From: Candidatus Thiosymbion ectosymbiont of Catanema sp. Cochon2018
Lineage (GTDB): Bacteria; Pseudomonadota; Gammaproteobacteria; Chromatiales; Chromatiaceae
NCBI GenBank assembly: GCA_011392765.1
Contig: WYCW01000004.1
Coordinates: 172,038 to 236,037, forward strand
Direction of reading: 5' to 3'
Length of the DNA: 64,000 nt
A program made the position numbers and the translations under genes. Each line of letters begins with the position of its first letter. Position 1 is the stretch's first letter. Positions 54,216 through 63,452 of this stretch are shown here, piece by piece. The notes under the pieces were generated by a model. The model did not search any database and was not told the DNA's origin. It was given only the letters and a program-made list of their open reading frames with translations.

Positions 54216-55847
54216 ATGTCCCCGCAATTGCAACCGAAGCCCCAGCCAAACCTTTTCGATACCCCTGCGGACACCGAGTTGGCACCGCCCCCAGGGGCAA
54301 CATCCCGTCGCCATTCTACATTCACAGAACTCGGATTTCGGAACACGATTGCCGCTCTCCGGCAGGAGATTCGCGCGCTCTATGCCGCAGACGACGTACC
54401 CTGGATCGTCGGCTACTCCGGCGGTAAAGACTCCACCGCCACGCTGCAACTGATTTGGAGCGCCGTCGCCGAGCTACCATCGGATCAGCGCCGAAAGACC
54501 ATTCATGTCATCTCCACGGACACCCTGGTCGAGAACCCCATCGTTGCTGCCTGGGTCGAGAATTCGCTCGAGGTCATGCGGCACGCTGCCGAGGAACAGG
54601 CAATGCCGGTCGCGCCGCAGCTGCTGCGACCAAAACCGGCGGATTCATTCTGGGTCAACCTGATCGGACGCGGGTATCCGGCACCACGGCACAAGTTTCG
54701 CTGGTGCACGGAACGGCTCAAAATCGCACCCTCCAACGCCTTTATCACCAATGTCGTTGCCGCGAGCGGCGAGGTAATCCTAGTCTTAGGGACTCGAAAA
54801 GCGGAAAGCACTCGCCGTGCCGCGAATATGCTAAAGCACGAAAAAGGCCGCAGGCGAGATCGGCTCAGTCCGAACGCCAGGCTGCCCGGATCCCTGGTTT
54901 ACACCCCGATCGAGGACTGGAGTAATGACGATGTATGGCTCTTCCTGATGCAGCAACGCAATCCCTGGGGCTACGACAACCGGGATCTGCTCGGTATGTA
55001 TGCGGGCGCGTCGGCAGACGGCGAATGCCCCCTTGTAGTGGATGATTCGACGCCGAGCTGCGGCGACTCGAGATTCGGCTGCTGGGTCTGCACTCTCGTG
55101 GAACAGGACAAGTCCATGGCAGCAATGATTCGGAACGACGAGGAGAAGGGATGGATGCTGCCCTTGCTGGAAATCCGCAACGCCCTCGATTTTCGCACCG
55201 GGAAGACGGACGAACAGGGGCACCGCGAAACGGACCGCCATTTGCGCGACTTCCGCCGCATGAACGGCACGGTGCAGATCATGCAGTCCGGACGAGAGAT
55301 CCCCGGACCCTACATCCAACAGGCCAGAGCGGACTGGCTATCCAAGTTGCTTACAGCGCAAACCTATATCCGCAAGAATGGCCCACGCGAAGTCCGGAGT
55401 ATCCGACTGATTTCCTTGGAAGAGCTTCAGGAAATCCGCCGCATCTGGGTCATCGATAAACACGAGTTGGAAGACCTCCTGCCGGGTATTTACCAAAACG
55501 CAACCGGCGAGGACTATCCCGGACGTCCGCTCGACGACAACCTGATGCTCGGGGCCCCGGAAATGGAGATGCTCGAGCTTCTTTGCGGCGACGACCGGCT
55601 CCACTACGAGCTGACGCGAGAACTGCTCAGCATCACCCGGCAACAGCGCAACAGCGGGCGGCGCGCCGGATTGCACCGGCGATTCGAGCAGACCTTCAAG
55701 CGTCACTTTTTCGACGACCGCGAAGACGCCGTCAACCGAGCCAGGCAACTCGCGTCCGAGCGTGAGGCCATCAAAGCGCAACGTTTGCTCCGGACCCGAG
55801 AGGCACAGCCCGGCCTCGACATAGGGGACGGCGACCCAAACCCATGA
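54216..55847 (+). CDS. dndC: DNA phosphorothioation protein DndC
   Basis: A 543-residue PAPS-reductase/ATP-sulfurylase-like protein that activates the DNA backbone for sulfur insertion. The PP-loop is WIVGYSGGKDSTATLQLIW near residue 68. Later blocks are RGYPAPRHKFRWCTERLKIA, VLGTRKAESTRRA and SRFGCWVCTLVEQDKSM, with cysteines that hold a 4Fe-4S cluster. The start is tentative: ATG at 54200 is an alternative in another frame and no strong ribosome binding site is seen. First gene of dndCDE, overlapping dndD by four bases. Confidence 0.94.
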   Translation: MSPQLQPKPQPNLFDTPADTELAPPPGATSRRHSTFTELGFRNTIAALRQEIRALYAADDVPWIVGYSGGKDSTATLQLIWSAVAELPSDQRRKTIHVISTDTLVENPIVAAWVENSLEVMRHAAEEQAMPVAPQLLRPKPADSFWVNLIGRGYPAPRHKFRWCTERLKIAPSNAFITNVVAASGEVILVLGTRKAESTRRAANMLKHEKGRRRDRLSPNARLPGSLVYTPIEDWSNDDVWLFLMQQRNPWGYDNRDLLGMYAGASADGECPLVVDDSTPSCGDSRFGCWVCTLVEQDKSMAAMIRNDEEKGWMLPLLEIRNALDFRTGKTDEQGHRETDRHLRDFRRMNGTVQIMQSGREIPGPYIQQARADWLSKLLTAQTYIRKNGPREVRSIRLISLEELQEIRRIWVIDKHELEDLLPGIYQNATGEDYPGRPLDDNLMLGAPEMEMLELLCGDDRLHYELTRELLSITRQQRNSGRRAGLHRRFEQTFKRHFFDDREDAVNRARQLASEREAIKAQRLLRTREAQPGLDIGDGDPNP

Positions 55848-57952
55848 TTTTGGATGACATCGTCATCGAAAACTTCGGAGTCTATGCGGGTCGCCAACAG
55901 GCTATCCTGACGCCCGGCCCCGGCAAGCCGGTCGTCCTGTTCGGCAGCATGAACGGTGGGGGTAAGACCACCCTGCTGGACGCGATCAGGCTGGTCCTCT
56001 ACGGCTCCAAGGCCCGCCTCTCCAACCGCGGTCATCAAGGCTATCGGGAATACCTGCGCGACGCCATCCACCGCCATGCGGACCCCGGCACCGGTGCCGG
56101 CATTCGATTGCGATTTCGCCGCATGATCGAAGGTGAGACCCACTCGTTCGAGATCCAACGCCACTGGCGCGTCGGTGTCAAGGGGATTGAAGAGTCGTTT
56201 CGGGTGCTGCACGATGGGTCGCCCGACGACCTATTGAGCGAACACTGGGATGAAACCATCGCCGCCTTTTTGCCCGTCGGGATCGCCCACTTGTTCTTCT
56301 TCGATGGTGAACAGATTGCGGATTTAGCCGATGGTGGCCACGCCGCCGAGATTATCGGCACAGCAGTAAATACATTGCTTGGTTTGGACCTGTTGGAGCG
56401 CCTGACCGCGGACCTCAAGCTATTCGAACGCAGAAAACGCAAGGAGACCCTCGACGACAACGCCCTCACGGCACTCGCCGAGGCCGAGGCCGAGGTCACG
56501 TACCTGGACCAAGAGATAAAGCGCATATTCATGGCCAAGGGGGCGCTGGTCGACGAGGCCAAGCGCCTGACCGAGGAAGTCGACAAACACCGGGAGGCAT
56601 TCGAAGTCACGGGAGGCGACCTCTATCGACGACGCGACGAGTTGAAGGCCGACCATGAGGAATTACTGAAAGAAAAAACCCATTGCGAAGATACCCTGCG
56701 GGAGTTGGTCGCCGGGCCGCTACCCTTGGCGCTGGTGGACGATTTGCTCGCCGCGGTCGAGACCCAAGCCCGGCGCGAGATCGAGATCCGACGTGCCAAG
56801 ATCCTCGTAGAGGCCCTGGAGGAGCGCGACCAAGCGATGCTCGCTGCCCTGGACGGCAAGCTGGTCGGTAAGGATACCTTGGACGAGATCCGGCGCATCC
56901 TATCGGCCGATCGTGCCGAGCGGACCGGATTGGCGCACCAGCCCCTTTTGCTCGCTGCGGATGACCAGCTTGCGGAGCAGATCGCGCACCTGCGTGCTAC
57001 CCAAATCCCGAGTGCCGAGCGCGAAGCGGACCGACTGATCCGGCGTTTAGGGCAATTGGAAGAGCGTCTCGCCCATACGGAGGACCAACTGGCACGCATC
57101 CCGAGCGAAGACAGTATCCGGGTCGCTCAAAACGCCCTTGATACCGCGGAGCGAGACCACCGTACCAAGCTCCGGGAGCTGGATCGGCTGCGCGAAGAAC
57201 AAGCTACGCTGCAGCGACAGCACGCGGAAGCCAACGCAAGGTTAGAAAACCTCAGCGCCGCAAATCTGGAGGCCCGCATCGAGGCGGACGATCGTGAACG
57301 TATCCTCGAACACTCCGCGCGGGTCCGAGAAAGCCTCCAAGCACTCCATGAGCACGCCCTTGCCCGCCACGCTGAAAACATCCAGGCCCTCATGCTGGAG
57401 TCCTTCCGTAGGTTACTGCGCAAGACCGATCTGGTCGGCGGTCTGACCATCGACCCCCGGAGTTTCGAGCCCAGTCTCAGCGATCCCGACGGCCGCTGCC
57501 TGCCCTTCGACCGCCTATCCGCGGGCGAACGGCAGTTGCTTGCAACCTCATTACTCTGGGGCTTGGCACGAGCCTCCGGGCGTCCGATCCCGACCATCAT
57601 CGACACCCCGCTCGGCCGTCTCGATTCGTCTCATCGCCGTAACCTGGTGGGGAACTACTTCCCCACGGCCTCCCATCAGGTGCTACTCCTATCTACCGAC
57701 GAGGAGATTGTGGGACACTACTATCAGGCGCTCGATCCCTACATTAGTCGGCGCTATCTGCTCGAATACGACCCTGGAAAACAAGCAACCGCTATCCGAA
57801 CCGGATATTTCGCTACTGATGAAGCCACCAGTCGATTACATACGCATCAGCTCGAAAGGGAAAGAAACCCTGACCAAGCTGAAGAAGCGAACCGGAATAG
57901 CCCACTGGAACCAGTTGTGCAGATTGGCGCTGTGCAGATCGCTGAATCTTGA
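55844..57952 (+). CDS. dndD: DNA phosphorothioation ATPase DndD
   Basis: A 702-residue SMC/Rad50-like ATPase. Walker A FGSMNGGGKTTLLDAIRLVL lies near residue 32, with HLFFFDGEQIADLADGG characteristic of DndD. A long coiled coil runs over about residues 200-530 with a RxxExL-rich zipper. The C-terminal signature is RLSAGERQLLATSLLWGLAR, followed by Walker B IPTIIDTPLGRLDSSHR. It supplies energy or DNA nicking for phosphorothioation. Its 3' end overlaps dndE by 134 bases. Confidence 0.94.
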   Translation: MILDDIVIENFGVYAGRQQAILTPGPGKPVVLFGSMNGGGKTTLLDAIRLVLYGSKARLSNRGHQGYREYLRDAIHRHADPGTGAGIRLRFRRMIEGETHSFEIQRHWRVGVKGIEESFRVLHDGSPDDLLSEHWDETIAAFLPVGIAHLFFFDGEQIADLADGGHAAEIIGTAVNTLLGLDLLERLTADLKLFERRKRKETLDDNALTALAEAEAEVTYLDQEIKRIFMAKGALVDEAKRLTEEVDKHREAFEVTGGDLYRRRDELKADHEELLKEKTHCEDTLRELVAGPLPLALVDDLLAAVETQARREIEIRRAKILVEALEERDQAMLAALDGKLVGKDTLDEIRRILSADRAERTGLAHQPLLLAADDQLAEQIAHLRATQIPSAEREADRLIRRLGQLEERLAHTEDQLARIPSEDSIRVAQNALDTAERDHRTKLRELDRLREEQATLQRQHAEANARLENLSAANLEARIEADDRERILEHSARVRESLQALHEHALARHAENIQALMLESFRRLLRKTDLVGGLTIDPRSFEPSLSDPDGRCLPFDRLSAGERQLLATSLLWGLARASGRPIPTIIDTPLGRLDSSHRRNLVGNYFPTASHQVLLLSTDEEIVGHYYQALDPYISRRYLLEYDPGKQATAIRTGYFATDEATSRLHTHQLERERNPDQAEEANRNSPLEPVVQIGAVQIAES

Positions 57953-58196
57953 GACCAAGCCGACCCTCTCCGACCCGCCGGATACGGCACTGGAAATCGA
58001 TTGGAAGACCTTTGCTGGACAGTACGACAGCATCTTTTCGGCACTGCTCCTTCTGCGCGCAAGCCGGGACGGTGTTACGGTCGATTCACCTCAGGAGCTT
58101 ACGAGCTATGTTCGCGCGCACATTGAACGTGGTATATCGACTTTGAACAGTATCAGGAAACTCGGGGATGCGGTGGTACAACAAATTCATACTTGA
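57819..58196 (+). CDS. dndE: DNA phosphorothioation protein DndE
   Basis: A 125-residue protein. IRISSKGKETLTKLKKRTGI followed by HWNQLCRLALCRSLNL is the conserved N-terminal half of DndE, which binds nicked DNA. The ATG at 57819 (MKPPVDYIRISSKGKETL) fits family length. It starts well inside dndD in another frame, an unusually long overlap for this operon. No dndFGH restriction genes follow. Confidence 0.9.
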   Translation: MKPPVDYIRISSKGKETLTKLKKRTGIAHWNQLCRLALCRSLNLETKPTLSDPPDTALEIDWKTFAGQYDSIFSALLLLRASRDGVTVDSPQELTSYVRAHIERGISTLNSIRKLGDAVVQQIHT

Positions 58197-58414
58197 TGTC
58201 GAGTCCTGGGAGTTATAGACTTATTTTTTGAATGGGAGGAGGATTGCGCAATGTTTTGGGGTTTCTCCACTCCATCAACCTGATTAGTGAACACCATCTG
58301 GCCAGAATCGGCATTGAAACGTGACGCAATCAATCAATAACGGTGCATGTATGGGATGCGCTCAATCAGACAGTGCAATCGCAATCGGCACAAGTCATAA
58401 GTCATGTGCCCCCC
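58197..58414. other. Intergenic after dndE, nothing recognised
   Basis: AT-richer sequence with only short frames. No terminator hairpin stands out before the family A repeat at 58415. Confidence 0.4.
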
Positions 58415-58574
58415 AATGCCATTAAGTTAGCTGTTGGCCACTTAGAGAAAACTACGAATCACGCGAATTTCCGCGAATAAGATCCCTCCCCTCGGTTCGG
58501 GACGACGGTTTCGCGCAGATTCGCGTGATTCGTAGTTTCTTCTCTTACTTTGCCGACCGATAATTCTTAATTTA
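58415..58574. repeat. Family A repeat, copy 7
   Basis: It starts AATGCCATTAAGTTAGCTGT, has the GAAAACTACGAATCACGCGA hairpin with a GATCCCTCCCCTCGGTTCGG module in the loop, and ends CCGATAATTCTTAATTTAA, a decayed right end. It closely matches the copy at 39128. Confidence 0.78.
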
Positions 58575-58576
58575 AT

Positions 58577-59197
58577 TTACCACATAATCTCCTCTTGTGG
58601 TTGGTTCAAATCCTTCAAGACAGGCCGGGTCGTCGTCAGTAGATCCAGGACGATGGCTACCCTGTCTTTCCCGGAAAATTTTTGCGGATTCGATGCATGA
58701 ATCAACCAGCCCGGAAACAAATACAGGTTACCCTGTTGGATCTTGATTTCCTCTTCTTTGAGTCCTCTTCCGGTTCGCCGGAAATTCGGTTTTATGATCG
58801 AGAAGCTCCCTGTGTCATTGGGTACGCTGGGATAATATAAAGCGGTTATACTCGCTGCCCAGAGGTGAAAATGCCATCCGCGCGGCTTCCGCCATATATG
58901 CCACAGATGCCCGATGGTACTCAGCTTTTCATTTCGGACATAAGCCAGAGATTCACCGACGCGATCGGCATCGGCTAAGACCAGATTCTTGAAATGGGTG
59001 TTACAGATACGCAAAAATATCATCCACAACTTCCCCAGCTCAGGGGTTTTATCTATTCTCACATTATGACCTTTGGTCAAATCGATTTTAGCGTGATACT
59101 GCTCCACGGCATGTTTGCTTATAGTAAGCTCATGTTCCGACATTTCGTCTAAATGGGATTCCAATAAATACGGCCAATCCGGAAAGACATAGTTCAT
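58577..59197 (-). CDS. 2OG-Fe(II) oxygenase (PF13759-like)
   Basis: A 206-residue protein. GNLYLFPGWLIHASNPQKFS near residue 160 is the second-histidine strand of putative 2OG-Fe(II) oxygenases, and SGKDRVAIVLDLL follows with the 2OG-binding Arg. WHFHLWAASITALYYPSVPN is the first metal-binding strand, though an HxD pair is not clear (HxH seen). AT-rich relative to core genes. Substrate unknown. Confidence 0.7.
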   Translation of the reverse strand: MNYVFPDWPYLLESHLDEMSEHELTISKHAVEQYHAKIDLTKGHNVRIDKTPELGKLWMIFLRICNTHFKNLVLADADRVGESLAYVRNEKLSTIGHLWHIWRKPRGWHFHLWAASITALYYPSVPNDTGSFSIIKPNFRRTGRGLKEEEIKIQQGNLYLFPGWLIHASNPQKFSGKDRVAIVLDLLTTTRPVLKDLNQPQEEIMW

Positions 59198-59209
59198 AAT
59201 ATGGCCTTC

Positions 59210-59473
59210 TCACGTCTAGGGGCTGTTGACATAATCCTAGCGAATCTTCGCCTCAACCATTGATGCGTGAATTTTCGTACGGAAACCGGAAAACCACGAA
59301 TGCACACGAATCGACACGAATTGTGATTTGTGTTGATTTGTGTCAATTCGTGGTTTGTCGATCGTGCACACAAAACTTGACTCATTTGTAAAAATCCGAG
59401 GCAGTCAAGGAATCCTAGTCGTATAGCTGGGTTTCGTACCTCAACCCAGCCTACCCATTGGGACCGGCGGCGC
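59210..59473. repeat. Intergenic hairpins and repeat ends
   Basis: It carries the AACCACGAATGCACACGAAT / ATTCGTGGTTT hairpin (about 59292-59356), a GTCAAGGAATCCTAG B' end (59406-59420), and TAGCTGGGTTTCGTACCTCA-CAACCCAGCCTACC (59424-59458) reaching the lpdA stop. Confidence 0.6.
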
Positions 59474-61198
59474 TTACCGTTTCCGCGGCGGCATCAGGTC
59501 CGTGATCGAGCCTTGCGCCACCTCCGCGGCAAAGCAGATAGTCTCATTGAGGGTCGGGTGGGGATGGACGGTCAGGCCGATGTCCTCATAGTCCGCCCCC
59601 AACTCCAGGGCCAGCACCGTCTCGCCGATGAGCTCCCCGGCGTTGGGACCGACAATGCCGGCCCCCAGAATACGCCTGGTCTGCGGGTCGAACAGCAGCT
59701 TGGTCATCCCCTCGTCGCGCCCCACGCCGAGGGCCCGGCCGCTGGCGGCCCAGGGGAAGGTGCCCTTCTCGTAGGCGATGCCCTGGGCCTTGGCCGCGGT
59801 CTCTGTCAGTCCCATCCAGGCTACCTCGGGGTCCGTGTAGGCCACTGCGGGGATGGCCAGCGGATCGGAGAGGGCGGGTAGCCCGGCAATGACCTCGGCG
59901 GCCACCTTGGCCTCGTGCGTGGCCTTGTGGGCCAACATGGGATTGCCCACCACATCGCCGACGGCAAAGATGTTGGGTACATTGGTGCGCATGTGGACAT
60001 CCACGGGAATGAAGCCCTGTTCGTCCACCTCGACGCCAGCCTTCTCGGCCGCGATGAGCTTACCATTGGGGCGCCGGCCGACGGCTACCAGGACCCGGTC
60101 GTAGGTCTGGTCCTCCGGGACCTGGGCACCCTCGAAGCTGACTCGGATACCGTCGGAACCAGGGGTCATCGCCGTTACCTTGGTGCCCAACATGATGCGT
60201 TCGTATCGCCGCTTGATGACCTTCTCGAGGGGGCGCACCAGATCTTTGTCGCAGCCCGGAATCAGCTGGTCCAGCAGCTCCACCACCTCGATACGTGACC
60301 CCAGGGCCTGGTAGACGGTAGCCATCTCCAACCCGATGATACCGCCGCCGACGATGAGCATCCGTCCGGGGATATCCGCCAGCTCCAGGGCATCGGTGGA
60401 GTCCATGACCCGCGGATCCTCGTGGGGGAAGCCGGGGATCTTTATCGGGCCGGAGCCGCAGGCGATAATGGCATGGTCGAAGCCGATCGAGACCGAGCCT
60501 TCGCGGGTGGCGACACCGATGTGCCTGGAATCCTCGAAACGGCCGGTGCCCTGCACCACCTGGACCCCGCGTTGTTTGGCGAGCGCCGTCAGGCCGCCGG
60601 TCAGCTTTTTGACCACCTTGTCCTTGCCCGCGCGCAGCTCCGCCAGATCGATCTTGGGCGCGCTGAAGCGCACACCCATCCTGGTTATTTCCGCCGCCTC
60701 GTTGATGATGTGGGCGGTGTGCAGCAGGGCCTTGGAGGGAATACAGCCCACATTGAGACAGACGCCCCCCAGGTTCTCATAGCGTTCGATCAGGACCACC
60801 TGCTTGCCCAGATCCGCGGCGCGGAAGGCGGCGGTATAGCCGCCCGGCCCGCCACCAAGCACCACCACCTGGGTGGATAGGTGCATTGCGGACCCCGCCG
60901 GCGCGGGTGCGGACTGCGGTTCCGATCCCGGGAGCGGCCGGGGTGCCGGGTCGTCCGCCTCGACCTCCAGGGTCAGAATCGGGTCATCCTCCGAGACCTT
61001 TGTTCCGACTTCGACCCCGAGCTCGACGACCCTGCCTGCCGCGGGCGATGGGATCTCCATAGTCGCCTTATCGCTCTCTAAGGTAATCAGGGATGCCTCT
61101 TTCTCCACCCGGTCGCCGGGGGCGACCAGGATCTCGATGACCTCCACCTCCTTGAAATCGCCGATGTCGGGGACCCTGACCTGGATGTTCGTGCTCAC
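59474..61198 (-). CDS. lpdA: Dihydrolipoyl dehydrogenase with N-terminal lipoyl domain
   Basis: A 574-residue flavoprotein, the E3 subunit of the pyruvate dehydrogenase complex. The first 85 residues are a biotinyl/lipoyl domain with lipoylation motif LITLESDKATMEIPSPAAG. A proline/alanine linker follows, then the FAD site VVVLGGGPGGYTAAFRAADL, redox disulfide GGVCLNVGCIPSKALLH, NAD site MLIVGGGIIGLEMATVYQ, and the His-Glu pair HPHPTLNETI. A GTG at 61198 is preferred because homologues start there. The ATG at 61234 would add 12 residues. aceE/aceF are not adjacent. An IS630 element lies upstream. Confidence 0.93.
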   Translation of the reverse strand: MSTNIQVRVPDIGDFKEVEVIEILVAPGDRVEKEASLITLESDKATMEIPSPAAGRVVELGVEVGTKVSEDDPILTLEVEADDPAPRPLPGSEPQSAPAPAGSAMHLSTQVVVLGGGPGGYTAAFRAADLGKQVVLIERYENLGGVCLNVGCIPSKALLHTAHIINEAAEITRMGVRFSAPKIDLAELRAGKDKVVKKLTGGLTALAKQRGVQVVQGTGRFEDSRHIGVATREGSVSIGFDHAIIACGSGPIKIPGFPHEDPRVMDSTDALELADIPGRMLIVGGGIIGLEMATVYQALGSRIEVVELLDQLIPGCDKDLVRPLEKVIKRRYERIMLGTKVTAMTPGSDGIRVSFEGAQVPEDQTYDRVLVAVGRRPNGKLIAAEKAGVEVDEQGFIPVDVHMRTNVPNIFAVGDVVGNPMLAHKATHEAKVAAEVIAGLPALSDPLAIPAVAYTDPEVAWMGLTETAAKAQGIAYEKGTFPWAASGRALGVGRDEGMTKLLFDPQTRRILGAGIVGPNAGELIGETVLALELGADYEDIGLTVHPHPTLNETICFAAEVAQGSITDLMPPRKR

Positions 61199-61398
61199 GT
61201 GATATTTCTCATTGTTGCTTAATTGGAACCGCAAAGGCGTAAATGTCAGGTTCTATGTGCAATTGCGGCATTCAGCGTACCACACATGAGTAATACCCCT
61301 CGTATTGCGAGCCCTCTTCAATTTCGAGGGATTCAGTTGTCGAGCCACATCGTGTACTTATTTTCGCCTTATAGGAGCCTTCAGATAATTCTATGGTA

Positions 61399-62563
61399 TA
61401 CTCCCTATAGGCACAAAATACGAATTTTAAAATAAATTCCTGGAAAGACGTGTAACTTTCTGAGAGATGATATACTAAGTTGGGTTAGAGAGCTTATTGT
61501 GTACATTGAGGCAGCAATGATAAGAATCGACTTCCGCCCGCAGGATATCAAGAGGATTAAGCAGTTACGCTACGATGACCCTCATCCAAGAGTGAGAAGG
61601 AGAATGGATGTGCTGTGGCTAAAAAGTCAGGGCCTTTCCCATCAGGAGATCTGTCGGCTTGCCGGTATTGGTAGTAACACCTTATGCAAATACCTCAGGA
61701 TGTATCAAGCGGGTGGGGTGGAAAAACTAATGGAAATTAACTTCTACGCCCCGACGAGTGAGTTGGATGAGCATCGAGCTCGCCTCAAAGCCCATTTTCG
61801 CGCGCATCCGCCAGCGACGCTCAAGGACGCGATAGCAAGCATAGAGCAGCTGACTGGAATCAAGCGCAGCCCCAGCGCCGTGGGAAAGTTCCTGAAGTCG
61901 CTTGGTATGCGCCCGAGAAAAGTCGGGTCGATCCCGGAAAAAGCGGACTCGGAAGAGCAAGAGAGATTCAAAATCAATGAGTTAGAGCCGCGCCTCGAAG
62001 AAGCCAAGGAAGGCAAGCGCGCTATTTTTTTGTCGATGCTGCCCATTTCGTATTCGGACCTTTTCTCGGTGTACTGTGGTCATTTACACGCCTCTTTGTA
62101 AAGGCGACCGCCGGACGGAGACGTTTTAACGTTCTCGGCGCGCTAAATGCCATCACACATGAACTGGTGTTAATCACGAATGACAGCTATATCAACGCCG
62201 AAAGTGTTTGTGAATTGCTCCGAAAAATCGCATCGGTAACGCATGGAGTAGCGATTACTCTGGTGTTGGATAACGCGCGTTACCAGAGATGCAAAATCGT
62301 CACCGCACTCGCCTTGAAACTCAATATCGAGCTACTTTTTCTGCCACCCTATTCACCGAACTTGAACCTCATCGAGAGAGTATGGAAGTTCGTCAAGAAA
62401 GAGGTTCTCTATTCCAAGCACTATTACGACTTTGGCAGTTTTAAACGTTCAATATCGGCGTGTTTAAATCAAACACACACAACGTACAAGAAGGAGCTTG
62501 ATTCGCTCCTCACGCTGAGATTCCAAGTGTTCAAGAAATGCAATATTGTGCCAATATGAAGTA
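61399..62563 (+). mobile_element. IS630-family insertion sequence
   Basis: The imperfect inverted ends TACTCCCTATAGGCACAAAA and complement TTGTGCCAATATGAAGTA start and end at TA, the IS630 target duplication. It carries one transposase in two frames. It has inserted into the 3' part of a lipoprotein gene on the minus strand. Confidence 0.82.
61517..62559 (+). CDS. IS630-family transposase, two frames joined by a T7 run
   Basis: The first frame has the helix-turn-helix part (GLSHQEICRLAGIGSNTLCKYL, then ATLKDAIASIEQLTGIKRSP) and stops at 62101. A -1 shift on the run A-T7 at 62024-62031 gives FVDAAHFVFGPFLGVLW and joins smoothly to the DDE part, with VLDNARYQRCKIV and LPPYSPNLNLIERVWKFVKK. The sequence reads as the classic A_TTT_TTT heptamer, so it may be a programmed frameshift rather than damage. 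Total about 347 residues, normal for IS630. Confidence 0.85.
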
Positions 62564-63452
62564 TAGTAGATCCAGGTCGAACTTTGTGGGTCCTGCCGGC
62601 TAGCCTTATAGTGATCGTTGCTCCAGTATCATTGTCTACTTTAAAATAGCCCACTGCAGGAGGTCGCATTATGATTTTACCTACTGTACACCAATACTTA
62701 CCCGTATAGGTCGATCCATTCGTTATATCGAAAGACTCATTCACTGATCCACACCTTGCCGATATTACCGCTGTGTAAGGTCCACTGGGTAACTCTATCG
62801 AGAAAGATCCGGGTGCTATTGTATGTCTCGCACCGCCGACCTTTACTGTGAGCTTCGCTTCCGTGTTATTCTCTACAACAAAATTGCCCTTCTGAGGCTG
62901 AATATCTTTTTGCGAAAATGTTAGAGTGTAGCTGCTCCCGGACTCGTAAACGTCTTCGCCATGCAGCCGACGCAAGTTGTTACCACAAAGACGGGTATCA
63001 ACACCAAACTCGTAGGAACCTGCCGTAATATCGAGATCCTCCGACCTGCCTGCCTCTACCCCGAATTTACGTGTGGTTGGTCCTAGGAGGTAAAAACCCA
63101 ATTTGCACTTGGTATCGTTCGTGATCGTAAGTTTCACGGGGTATTTGGGTAAACGGGGATGCGTCGCTGGGGATGTGGGGTTTGCAGGTTGGCGAGGATA
63201 TGTCGATGACGATCTAACTTTGCTCCGCCTTGCCCGCGGTGCATTGTTATGCTGGTTCTTCCGGATGTTGTCCAGCACTTTCCGCACATTTGCGGCTTCG
63301 CCAGGATGACTTTCATAAGGTATATATGGTGGGGGTACTGGGAGTGGTGGGGATACTGGGAGTACGGATGAACAGGCGGTAAGAAACAGGGTGGATGCGA
63401 TTACGATAAACAAGAATGTTATACGTTGTACGAAACGATGGATGGCACGCAT
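62564..63452 (-). pseudogene. Lipoprotein with repeated PEGA-like beta domains, 3' end cut by IS630
   Basis: The protein begins with a signal and lipobox (STLFLTACSS). A proline-rich linker follows, then three related beta modules: LTITNDTKCKLGFYLLGPTT, FVVENNTEAKLTVKVGGARH and FKVDNDTGATITIRLAGRTH, each followed by an I(A/R)PGS-type turn. This repeat plan resembles PEGA-like surface domains. Native sequence ends near KVRPGST. The open frame continues about 30 codons into the IS. Its ATG overlaps the stop of the upstream TIR gene (TAATG), so the two form an operon. Confidence 0.7.
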
